This document shows positions 15,118 to 21,711 of a stretch of DNA of 21,711 bases, one piece after another. Each line of letters starts with the position of its first letter. Positions within the stretch are counted from its first letter, which is position 1. The position numbers and the translations under genes are program-made. The stretch lies in assembly GCA_050014355.1 (NCBI GenBank), contig JBEKDL010000026.1, forward strand, positions 1 through 21,711. The letters are read 5' to 3'. The notes beneath the pieces were generated by a model. The model was given only the letters and a program-made list of their open reading frames with translations. It had not been told where the DNA came from and did not search any database. Source of the stretch: Fen-1077 sp050014355. GTDB lineage: Bacteria > Chloroflexota > Dehalococcoidia > Dehalococcoidales > RBG-16-60-22.

Positions 15118-15150
15118 GATACCAGACAGTCTCATACCTGGTATCTTTTT
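15118..15150 (+). terminator. Rho-independent terminator / attenuator between B1 and B2
   Basis: GATACCAG (15118-15125) and CTGGTATC (15138-15145) make a perfect 8-bp stem with a 12-base loop, directly followed by TTTTT (15146-15150) and more T-rich sequence. The loop side can also form a competing small hairpin (ATACC-T-GGTAT). As the downstream genes have no clear promoter of their own, partial read-through is likely. Confidence 0.65.
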
Positions 15151-15281
15151 ATATCTTTCGTCCGGCGGCTATATTTGTGCTCCCGTTCCCGACTTCGACC
15201 GCCATAACAGGCCAGTGCGTTATTCAGCGCTGCGGTTGCCGGGGAACGCCGACTCAATTAAAAAAGGAAGGGGTATTTCAC
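15151..15281 (+). other. Intergenic stretch before B2, no confident promoter
   Basis: These 131 bases follow the hairpin and precede B2. I find no convincing -35/-10 pair and no known riboswitch core. The only clear signal is AAGGAAGGGG about 9 bases before ATG 15282. An open frame upstream of that ATG is not supported as coding. Confidence 0.5.
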
Positions 15282-16622
15282 ATGGCGATAGAGAAAAAAT
15301 GGGAAGAGATGACCTGGCAGGAAAAACGCGAGGAGCGCTTTAAGAAATGGCTCAACCCGTCCATGGTGAAATTCATCAGCCCCGAGGCCGAAAAGCTGTA
15401 CCAACAACGGGTCACGCGGCTCATCAAGGCTATCAAGCTGGAGGAGCCGGACCGCGTGCCGGTGATGTTGCCCACCGGCAATTTCCCGGCCTATTACGCC
15501 GGCTCCAGCTACTACGAGGTATCTTACGACTATGATAAGCTGAAAAAGGCCTGGATAAAGTTCATGGACGACTTCGGTGACATGGACATGAGCCCCACAC
15601 ATATGATTAGCTCCGGGCCAATCGCCGAAGCCTTGCAATCAAGGGTAATTAAAGTGCCCGGCATCGGCCTGCCTAAAGACGCCTCGATGCACAACATTTG
15701 CGAAGGCGAATACATGAAAGCCGACGAGTATGACCGGCTCATGATGGACCCGTCTGACTATTATATGAGAGTTACGATGCCCCGCACGATGGGTCTTTTC
15801 GAGTCGTTTGCGAAGCTGCCGACTCTCCGCAACTCCCAAGCTGCTCAATGGATTGCCGCGCTTTCCGATCCGGATATACGCAAAACGTTTCAGACCCTGA
15901 TGGATCTCGGTGACGAGCAGAAAAAGTTCATGGCCGCCCAGGCGCAGATTGCCATGACCGCCCTAAGCCGCGGCTACCCCAGCTTCCGCGGCATGAATGT
16001 CATGGCCGGCGCGCCTTTCGACCACTATGCCGATTTGCTCCGGGCCACGCACGGCATTGTCCTGGATATGTATCGCCAGCCCAAGAAGTTACATGAGGCG
16101 ATGGAACATCAGCTTCAATTGGAGCTGGCTAATATTAAGAATGTCCCGGTTGGCAGTTCGCCGGTGTGCTTCATCGCCCTGCACAAGGGCGACGATACTT
16201 TCATGTCCGATAAACAGTTCGAGGAGTTTTACTGGCCTTACCTGCGCAAGATTTTCATCGCCATGATTGAAGAAGGTCTTGTGCCCATGCCCTTCGCCGA
16301 GGGCAGGTACACCAGGCGGCTGAAACAGATTACAGACACGCCAAAGAGCGGCGTCATCTGGTGGTTCGACCAGACGGATATGGCCGAAGCTAAAAAATAC
16401 CTCGGCGGTATCGCCTGTATTATCGGCAACGTACCCACATCAATTGTTAAAACAGGCACCAAAGAGCAGGTCAAAGAGACCTGCCGCAAGCTCATCGAGA
16501 CCTGCGCTCCCGGCGGCGGCTACATCCTGGCTGGCGGCGCCAGCGTCGACAAAGGCAAGTTCGAGAACTTCAAGGCGATGATGGAAGCCGCTTACGAGTA
16601 CGGGGTCTATAAAAAGTCCTAG
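15282..16622 (+). CDS. UroD-superfamily corrinoid methyltransferase B2
   Basis: A 446-residue paralogue starting at ATG 15282 behind AAGGAAGGGG; an upstream in-frame start at 15177 is rejected because homology to the other copies begins here (KKWEEMTWQEKREERF). It keeps His301 (LHKG), Glu340 (FAEG), FDQTD (362-366) and Cys401/Cys408. It is the odd member in the substrate half: WPGHG of the other four is VPGIG (125-129), the adjoining loop reads MSPTHMISSGP, and position 361 is Trp in WWFDQTD. This suggests the same methyl-transfer chemistry on a different donor. The first 50 bases are nearly identical to those of B3, pointing to duplication or gene conversion. Confidence 0.9.
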   Translation: MAIEKKWEEMTWQEKREERFKKWLNPSMVKFISPEAEKLYQQRVTRLIKAIKLEEPDRVPVMLPTGNFPAYYAGSSYYEVSYDYDKLKKAWIKFMDDFGDMDMSPTHMISSGPIAEALQSRVIKVPGIGLPKDASMHNICEGEYMKADEYDRLMMDPSDYYMRVTMPRTMGLFESFAKLPTLRNSQAAQWIAALSDPDIRKTFQTLMDLGDEQKKFMAAQAQIAMTALSRGYPSFRGMNVMAGAPFDHYADLLRATHGIVLDMYRQPKKLHEAMEHQLQLELANIKNVPVGSSPVCFIALHKGDDTFMSDKQFEEFYWPYLRKIFIAMIEEGLVPMPFAEGRYTRRLKQITDTPKSGVIWWFDQTDMAEAKKYLGGIACIIGNVPTSIVKTGTKEQVKETCRKLIETCAPGGGYILAGGASVDKGKFENFKAMMEAAYEYGVYKKS

Positions 16623-16660
16623 AGTAAAAGACCCCGATGGCGCGGGCCAAGGAGAACGCG

Positions 16661-17992
16661 ATGAAAAAATGGGAAGAAATGACCTGGCAGGAAAAACGCG
16701 AGGAGCGTTTCAAGCGATGGCTCTCCCCGAAGAACGTAAAGTTCGTCTCTAGAGAGGCCGAAAAGCTTTACAAAGCGCGTGTGACCCGGTTCATCAAGGC
16801 GATAAAAATGGAAGAACCCGACCGCGTGCCGTGCATCCTGCCGATGGGCTATTTCCCGGCCTATTACGCCGGGGTAACTTTCCGGACGATTATGTACGAC
16901 TACGCCGAGCTCAAGCGCTCCTGGCTCAAATTCATCCACGATTTTAAAGATGCGGATTCCGTGAACGGCCCCGCTCTGGTCATGCCCGGCCGGATACTGG
17001 ACGGCCTGGACATCAAGAACATGAAATGGCCCGGCCACGGCCTGGGCGAGGAAGCCTGGTACTACCAGTTCATCGAGGGCGAATATATGAAGGCCGATGA
17101 ATATGACCGCCTTATCCGCGACCCCTCCGACTATACTTTCAGGGTCAATCTTCCGCGCACGGCGGGTATCTTCGCATCTTTTGACAAGCTGCCTCCCCTC
17201 CGCTCGCTGCAGGGCAACCGCCTGGGCCTGGTGCCCGCCCTGGCCGACCCGGATATACGCCGCGCTTTCCAGAAAATGATCGACCTGGGCAAGGAATACC
17301 AGAAATGGCAGGCGGTAGTCACGGAGGTGAGCCAGACGGCGCTGGCCGAGGGACTGCCTAACATGCGCGGCGGCATGGCGGGCGCGCCGTTCGATACGCT
17401 CGCGGACATGCTGCGGGGCACGCAGGGCATTTCCGTAGACATGTTCCGCCAGCCGGAGAAAATCATCGCCTATGTGGAGGCTATCACCCCGCAGATGATA
17501 GAGCAGACCATCCAGATGGCGGATAATCTGGACTGCCCGGTCATCAGCATGCCCCTGCACAAAGGCGACGATGTCTTTATGTCCGATAAACAGTTCGAGA
17601 AATTTTACTGGCCGACTTACCGGAAGATGCTCCTGGCTATGATTAATGAAGGCCTTGTCCCTTTCCCCTTCGCCGAGGGCAAATATAACAATCGCCTCAA
17701 GCAGATTACCGACATGCCAAAGAGCGGCGTGGTCTGGTACTTTGACCAGACGGATATGAAGGAGGCCAAGCGCACTCTGGGCAACGTCTCCTGCATCATC
17801 GGCAACGTGCCATCATCGATAATCGTCACCGGCACGAAGCAGCTCGTCAAGGAAAGCTGCCGCAAACTCATCGAGGACTGCGGCCCGGGCGGCGGCTATA
17901 TTTTAAGCGGCGGGGCCGGCATCGATAAATGCCCGCCCGAGAACCTGCGCGTCATGATGGAAGCCGTCGAGGAATACGGGCGCTATAAATAA
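16661..17992 (+). CDS. UroD-superfamily corrinoid methyltransferase B3
   Basis: A 443-residue paralogue. The ATG at 16661, 6 bases after AAGGAG, is preferred over an in-frame ATG at 16637 because it has the better ribosome site and aligns with the paralogue starts (MKKWEEMTWQEKREERF). Conserved elements are WPGHG (123-127), His300 in LHKG, Glu339 in FAEG, FDQTD (361-365) and Cys400/Cys407. In the LHKG-to-FMS segment and in KSGV.W it resembles B2, whereas the WPGHG region and MYDYAELKR resemble B1. Expected role: methyl transfer from an unidentified donor to the cobamide carrier. Only 38 bp separate it from B2. Confidence 0.91.
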   Translation: MKKWEEMTWQEKREERFKRWLSPKNVKFVSREAEKLYKARVTRFIKAIKMEEPDRVPCILPMGYFPAYYAGVTFRTIMYDYAELKRSWLKFIHDFKDADSVNGPALVMPGRILDGLDIKNMKWPGHGLGEEAWYYQFIEGEYMKADEYDRLIRDPSDYTFRVNLPRTAGIFASFDKLPPLRSLQGNRLGLVPALADPDIRRAFQKMIDLGKEYQKWQAVVTEVSQTALAEGLPNMRGGMAGAPFDTLADMLRGTQGISVDMFRQPEKIIAYVEAITPQMIEQTIQMADNLDCPVISMPLHKGDDVFMSDKQFEKFYWPTYRKMLLAMINEGLVPFPFAEGKYNNRLKQITDMPKSGVVWYFDQTDMKEAKRTLGNVSCIIGNVPSSIIVTGTKQLVKESCRKLIEDCGPGGGYILSGGAGIDKCPPENLRVMMEAVEEYGRYK

Positions 17993-18011
17993 AAAATCAT
18001 AGAGGCTGAAA

Positions 18012-19352
18012 ATGGAAAGCGTGAAGAACTGGAAGGAACTAACACCGAGGCAAAGGCAAGAGGAGCGCTTTAAAAGGTGGCTAAACGCGCCGGGAGTCAG
18101 ATTTGACAGCCCCGAAGCTAAAAAACAATACCGGGCCAGGGTGACCCGGTTTATCAACGCCATCAGGCTCGAGGAGGGCGACCGCGTGCCCTGCATGCTG
18201 CCCGTCGGCTATTTCCCGGCCTACTATGCCGGTTATGACCTCAAGACGGTCATGTACGATTACGTTAAACAGCGGGACGCCTGGCTCAAGTTCATGCGCG
18301 ACTTCGGCGATATGGACTCCTTCAGCAGCCCGGGACTGATCTTGCCTGCTCCCGCGCTGGAAATAATCGATCACAAGATGCACAAGTGGCCCGGGCACGG
18401 TGTCGGCGATGACGTGGCGATGTATCAGTTCGTCGAAGGCGAATACATCAAAGCCGATGAGTACGATAAGCTCATCAAAGACCCCACCGATTTCTGGTTG
18501 AGGACATTCATGCCCCGCGAGGCGGGGGCCTTCGCGCCGCTGGCCGATTTGCCCCACCTGACGCCCTTCATCGGCATACCCATCTTTTACCTCTCGGCTT
18601 TCGGCAACCGGGCCATACAATCGGCCTTAAAGACGATGATGAAAGCCGGCAACGAGATTGTAAAATGGTCTAAGATTACCGGCGAGGTCGCCCGCACGGC
18701 CATGAAGGCCGGCTACCCGCCACTGTCCGGCGGCATGTCCGGCGCCCCGTTCGATATGCTAACCGATATGTGCCGCGGCACGACGGGCATCATCATGGAC
18801 ATGTTCCGGCAGCCGGAGAAAATTATCGAGGCGGCGGACAGGATTACCCCCATCGTCGTTGACGAGGCGGTTAAAGTTGCTGAAAATTCGATATCGCCGG
18901 TGATTATCATGCCGCTTCATAAAGGTGATAAGACATTCATGTCCCAGCAACAGTTCGAGAAATTTTACTGGCCGAGTTTTAAAAAGGTGCTCCTCGGGCT
19001 CATTAATGAAGGCCTCGTGCCGATGCCCTTCGCGGAGGGGAACTATATACCGCGCCTGGAAACTATCAGCGATATGCCGCGGGCCTCGATAATGTGGTAC
19101 TTCGAGTACATGGACATGGCTCTGGCGAAGAAGATTGTGGGCAAGACCAACGGCATTATGGGTAACCTGCCTATCTCGATTATGGCCACCGGCACGCCTG
19201 AAGATGTCAAGGAAGGCTGCCGCAAGCTCATCGAGACCTGCGCGCCGGGTGGTGGCTATATCTTGAGCGCCGCCGCCAGCATGGATAAGGGCAATGTAGC
19301 AAACCTGCACGCGATGATGGACGCCGCCAAAGAGTATGGCGTTTACAAATAG
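18012..19352 (+). CDS. UroD-superfamily corrinoid methyltransferase B4
   Basis: A 446-residue paralogue starting at ATG 18012, 6 bases after AGAGG and 19 bp after B3. The N-terminal basic block reads RQRQEERFKRW. It has WPGHG (126-130), His303 in LHKG, Glu342 in FAEG and Cys403/Cys410. With B5 it forms a second subgroup: FDQTD becomes FEYMD (364-368), the preceding PKxSV becomes PRASI, and the strand before LHKG is AENSISPVIIMP. A C-terminal ILSAAASMDKG replaces the IL.GGA.I..G of most copies. The acidic change Asp to Glu next to the presumed pocket suggests a different donor from B1-B3. It ends with TAG, with no sign of pyrrolysine read-through. Confidence 0.9.
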   Translation: MESVKNWKELTPRQRQEERFKRWLNAPGVRFDSPEAKKQYRARVTRFINAIRLEEGDRVPCMLPVGYFPAYYAGYDLKTVMYDYVKQRDAWLKFMRDFGDMDSFSSPGLILPAPALEIIDHKMHKWPGHGVGDDVAMYQFVEGEYIKADEYDKLIKDPTDFWLRTFMPREAGAFAPLADLPHLTPFIGIPIFYLSAFGNRAIQSALKTMMKAGNEIVKWSKITGEVARTAMKAGYPPLSGGMSGAPFDMLTDMCRGTTGIIMDMFRQPEKIIEAADRITPIVVDEAVKVAENSISPVIIMPLHKGDKTFMSQQQFEKFYWPSFKKVLLGLINEGLVPMPFAEGNYIPRLETISDMPRASIMWYFEYMDMALAKKIVGKTNGIMGNLPISIMATGTPEDVKEGCRKLIETCAPGGGYILSAAASMDKGNVANLHAMMDAAKEYGVYK

Positions 19353-19377
19353 CGAATATCCCGCGAAGGAACCAGTT

Positions 19378-20718
19378 GTGGTTAATGAGAAAAAATGGGC
19401 GGTGATGACCTGGGAGGAAAGGCGCGAAGAACGCTTCCGGCGGTGGCTTTCTCCTCCAGATGTTAAATTCGTCAGCGCGGGGGCTGAAAACGCCTATAAA
19501 GCCAGGGTGACCCGCTTTATCAAGGCCATCAAGCTGGAAAAACCCGACCGCGTCCCGGTGCTGCTACCCGCCGGATATCTGCCGGCTTCTTATGCCGGCT
19601 ATTCGCTCGGGCAGGTGATGTATGACTATGATAAACTTGCCAACGCCTGGCTGAAATTCGTGCATGATTTTCAACCGGACAGTTTTGATGGCCCCGGCCT
19701 GGTCTATCCGGGCAGGGTTATTGAAAAAATCGGGCATAAGCTGCATCACTGGCCGGGACACGGCCTGCCTGATAACGCGCCTATTTACCAGTACGTCGAA
19801 GGCGAATACATGAAGGCAGATGAATACGATGACTTCATCCAGAACCCGACTGATTTCTGGATGCGAGTTTTCCTGCCGCGTACGGCAAGCGCCTTCGAGG
19901 CATTTCAATATCTCGCCCCTTTTAACCTGGTGTTGACCAACCCGCTCGGGTATATCGCTTCGGTGAGCCGCCCGGAGGTCATGAAAGCCTTTGAAACCCT
20001 GCTGGACGCCGCCAGGGAAATCGGCAAATGGCGCGAGGCCGTGGGTAAGGTCAGCCGCCATGCCCTGGAAGAGGGCTATGCGAGCTTCAGCGGGGGCGGG
20101 ATGGCCGGAGCGCCTTTTGATAACCTCGCCGACGTGCTCCGGGGTACGCACGGCATCGTCATGGACATGTACCGCCAGCCGGATAAGGTGCTGGAAACAA
20201 TCGATAAAATGGTACCTCTGGTGGTCAAAACGGCGGTAAAGATGGCGGAAAACTCTATCAGCCCGGTCATCAGCATGCCGCTGCACAAGGGCGATAAGAC
20301 ATTCATGTCCCAGAAGCAGTTTGAGACCTTTTACTGGCCGGGCCTGCGCGCTGTCCTGATGGGCCTCATCAACGAAGGCCTAGTACCGATGCCCTTCGCC
20401 GAGGGCGACTATGAGCCGCGTCTGGAGACTATCGCTGATTTACCCCGTGCCTCGGTGGTCTGGTACTTCGAACATATGGACATGGCCAAAGCTAAAAACG
20501 TGCTTGGCGATGTTAGCTGTATCGCCGGTAACGTCCCTGCCTCCTTGCTGGTCACCAGCACACCCCAGGTGGTAAAAGAAGCCTGCCGGAAGCTCATCGA
20601 AGTCTGCGGTCCGGGCGGCGGCTATATCCTCACCGGCGGGGCGGGCATCAGCAAGGGGAACCCGGACAACCTGCACGCGATGATGGACGCCGCGAAAGAA
20701 TACGGCGTTTACACATAG
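19378..20718 (+). CDS. UroD-superfamily corrinoid methyltransferase B5
   Basis: A 446-residue paralogue if it starts at GTG 19378, 7 bases after AAGGA. This gives the same N-terminus as B2 (VNEKKWAVMTWEERREERF) and the same length as B2 and B4. The longer frame from ATG 19336 would overlap B4 by 17 bp and add an unconserved tail. Conserved elements: WPGHG (125-129), His303 in LHKG, Glu342 in FAEG, FEHMD (364-368) and Cys403/Cys410 before GGGYIL. It pairs with B4 through AENSISPVI, GDKTFMS, PRLETI and PRAS, so the two probably arose by tandem duplication. Role by context: methyl transfer to the shared corrinoid protein. Confidence 0.9.
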   Translation: MVNEKKWAVMTWEERREERFRRWLSPPDVKFVSAGAENAYKARVTRFIKAIKLEKPDRVPVLLPAGYLPASYAGYSLGQVMYDYDKLANAWLKFVHDFQPDSFDGPGLVYPGRVIEKIGHKLHHWPGHGLPDNAPIYQYVEGEYMKADEYDDFIQNPTDFWMRVFLPRTASAFEAFQYLAPFNLVLTNPLGYIASVSRPEVMKAFETLLDAAREIGKWREAVGKVSRHALEEGYASFSGGGMAGAPFDNLADVLRGTHGIVMDMYRQPDKVLETIDKMVPLVVKTAVKMAENSISPVISMPLHKGDKTFMSQKQFETFYWPGLRAVLMGLINEGLVPMPFAEGDYEPRLETIADLPRASVVWYFEHMDMAKAKNVLGDVSCIAGNVPASLLVTSTPQVVKEACRKLIEVCGPGGGYILTGGAGISKGNPDNLHAMMDAAKEYGVYT

Positions 20719-20736
20719 AATTGGAGAGGGGAATAA

Positions 20737-21597
20737 ATGGACACGAAAGTATCGAGCGCGACTAAAGAAATAGTTATTTCCTACGACCGGCCGACGGCCA
20801 TCATCGGCGAGCGGATTAACCCTACCGGCAAGAAAAAACTGGCCGAGGCCCTCAAGGCCGGTGACCTTTCCATCGTCAAAAAGGAAGCACTGGAGCAGGT
20901 GGCGGCCGGCGCCGCTATCCTCGATTGCAACGTCAATACCCCCGGCGTAAACGACGTTAAAATGCTGCCGGAAGCTATTAAAATCATCATGGACACGGTA
21001 GATGCCCCTATCTGCATCGATAGCCCCAATATCGAGGCGCTGGAAGCCGGCCTGAAAGCCTACAAGGGTAAGGCCCTGGTGAACTCGGTCAGCGGCGAAA
21101 AGCACCGGCTGGAGCGCGTCCTGCCGCTGGTTAAAGAATATGGCGCCGCCGTCATCGGCCTGGCGCAGGATGATGAAGGTATCCCCAAGTCCGCCGAGCG
21201 CCGGGTTGCTGTCGCTCACAAGATAGTCGAGGCCGCGGCGAAAATCGGCCTCCCGAAAGAAGACATTATCATTGATGTCATGACGTATTCCATCGGCGCC
21301 GAACCTAAGTCCGGCCGGGATGTGCTGCAGGCCCTGCGCCAGATACGCGCCGAGTTGGGGCTCAATATGACGATGGGACTAAGCAACATCTCCTTCGGCA
21401 TGCCAGACCGCGCGGTACTGAATGCCGCTTGGGTGGCCATGGTCATCGACGCAGGGGGCACCGCTCTCATTGCCGATGCCGCCAAGATACTGCCCGCGGT
21501 GCTTTCCGCTGACCTCGTGCTGGGGCGTGACCGTTTCGGCCGGCGCTACCTGGAAGCGTACCGCAAGCGCCAGGCAGAGGCGCAGTCCCAGGCTTGA
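20737..21597 (+). CDS. Methyl-THF:corrinoid protein methyltransferase (MeTr/MtvA-like)
   Basis: A 286-residue pterin-binding TIM-barrel protein starting at ATG 20737 after GGAGAGGGG, 18 bp behind B5. Alignment to the Moorella methyltransferase (AcsE/MeTr) from memory gives IIGERINPTG (22-31), LDCNVNTPG (62-70), CIDSPN (93-98, Asp95), NSVSGE (116-121, Asn116), IIDVMT (178-183, Asp180) and GLSNISFGMPDR (214-225, Asn217). Asp95, Asn116, Asp180 and Asn217 correspond to the pterin-binding Asp/Asn set. In this context it should move the methyl group from the methylated corrinoid protein to THF, feeding the Wood-Ljungdahl methyl branch; the reverse direction is possible. About 20 extra N-terminal residues and a charged Ala/Gln-rich tail are present. 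The stop codon overlaps the tRNA-fMet promoter. Confidence 0.92.
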   Translation: MDTKVSSATKEIVISYDRPTAIIGERINPTGKKKLAEALKAGDLSIVKKEALEQVAAGAAILDCNVNTPGVNDVKMLPEAIKIIMDTVDAPICIDSPNIEALEAGLKAYKGKALVNSVSGEKHRLERVLPLVKEYGAAVIGLAQDDEGIPKSAERRVAVAHKIVEAAAKIGLPKEDIIIDVMTYSIGAEPKSGRDVLQALRQIRAELGLNMTMGLSNISFGMPDRAVLNAAWVAMVIDAGGTALIADAAKILPAVLSADLVLGRDRFGRRYLEAYRKRQAEAQSQA

Positions 21598-21622
21598 CAC
21601 CCAACACCACAGGGACTATACT
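21594..21622 (+). promoter_or_regulatory. Promoter of tRNA-fMet
   Basis: A consensus TTGACA (21594-21599), 17-bp spacer and TATACT (21617-21622) predict a start near 21629, some 7 bases before the tRNA. The -35 box includes the TGA stop (21595-21597) of the upstream gene. Confidence 0.75.
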
Positions 21623-21635
21623 TAAAACTGCGCAA

Positions 21636-21710
<75 letters not shown>

Positions 21711-21711
21711 A

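Noticed and set aside
16619..17560. A 313-codon minus-strand frame, with similar ones at 14020-14667, 19564-20286 and 20440-21219
   Set aside because: All are antisense to the methyltransferase paralogues and related to one another only because the sense genes are.
19336..19377. Longer start of B5 at ATG 19336
   Set aside because: It overlaps the end of B4 and adds residues absent from the paralogues; GTG 19378 has a ribosome site and matches B2 and B4 in length.
13768..20718. Heme-pathway uroporphyrinogen decarboxylase (hemE) as identity of the five paralogues
   Set aside because: Five tandem copies of about 445 residues beside a corrinoid protein and MeTr, with a distinct N-terminal extension, do not fit hemE.
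13768..20718. MttB/MtbB-type pyrrolysine methyltransferases
   Set aside because: No in-frame internal TAG is present, and the motifs are UroD-like rather than MttB-like.

Overview
The window looks like a chromosomal segment of a strict anaerobe, most plausibly a Dehalococcoidia-type Chloroflexota. This is inferred from gene content only: corrinoid/tetrahydrofolate (THF) C1 enzymes, flavodoxin-fold and 4Fe-4S proteins, and a large Asp-box/fibronectin surface protein with a C-terminal anchor. Coding is dense and moderately GC-rich. Promoters are easy to read as housekeeping-type sites, repeatedly TTGACT (or close) with 17-18 bp to a TATAAT-like box. No transposase, CRISPR array, rRNA gene or origin is visible.

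Left part (1-6.4 kb): a moeA-like gene on the minus strand runs off the left edge. It is divergent from a 1047-residue secreted, membrane-anchored Asp-box/FN3 protein. Next is a two-gene unit, a 4-oxalocrotonate-type tautomerase and an FMN flavoprotein. Tail to tail with it lies a minus-strand unit of a zinc-ribbon protein, an overlooked 46-residue Cys-rich mini-protein and a 4Fe-4S protein.

Middle part (6.4-12.9 kb): an enolase-superfamily enzyme of the muconate-lactonizing type is followed by a MarR regulator preceded by a 57-bp dyad that overlaps its promoter. A MATE exporter, an alpha/alpha-toroid protein of unknown function, a PaaK-like adenylate-forming enzyme overlapping it by 4 bp, and an S51-type peptidase follow on the same strand with short gaps, so the whole set may be one MarR-controlled operon. 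A minus-strand tRNA-Gly(CCC) gene closes this part.

Right part (13.0-21.6 kb): one corrinoid protein gene, five tandem paralogous UroD-superfamily methyltransferases (443-446 residues each) and one methyl-THF:corrinoid methyltransferase, in the order C-B1-B2-B3-B4-B5-A. The layout matches a three-component demethylase such as the MtvABC vanillate O-demethylase: B enzymes move a methyl group from a donor to Co(I) of the corrinoid protein, and A passes it to THF for the Wood-Ljungdahl pathway. Five B paralogues with one carrier and one acceptor enzyme suggest a multi-substrate demethylation module. A leader hairpin precedes the corrinoid gene, and a terminator-like hairpin separates C-B1 from B2-B5-A. 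The reductive activator of the corrinoid protein is not in the window.

Right edge: an initiator tRNA-fMet gene whose promoter overlaps the stop codon of the A gene. The least explained items are the methyltransferase expansion with its altered metal-site signature, the toroid/adenylation pair behind MarR and MATE, the Cys-rich mini-protein, and a palindromic motif shared by two promoter regions about 12 kb apart.
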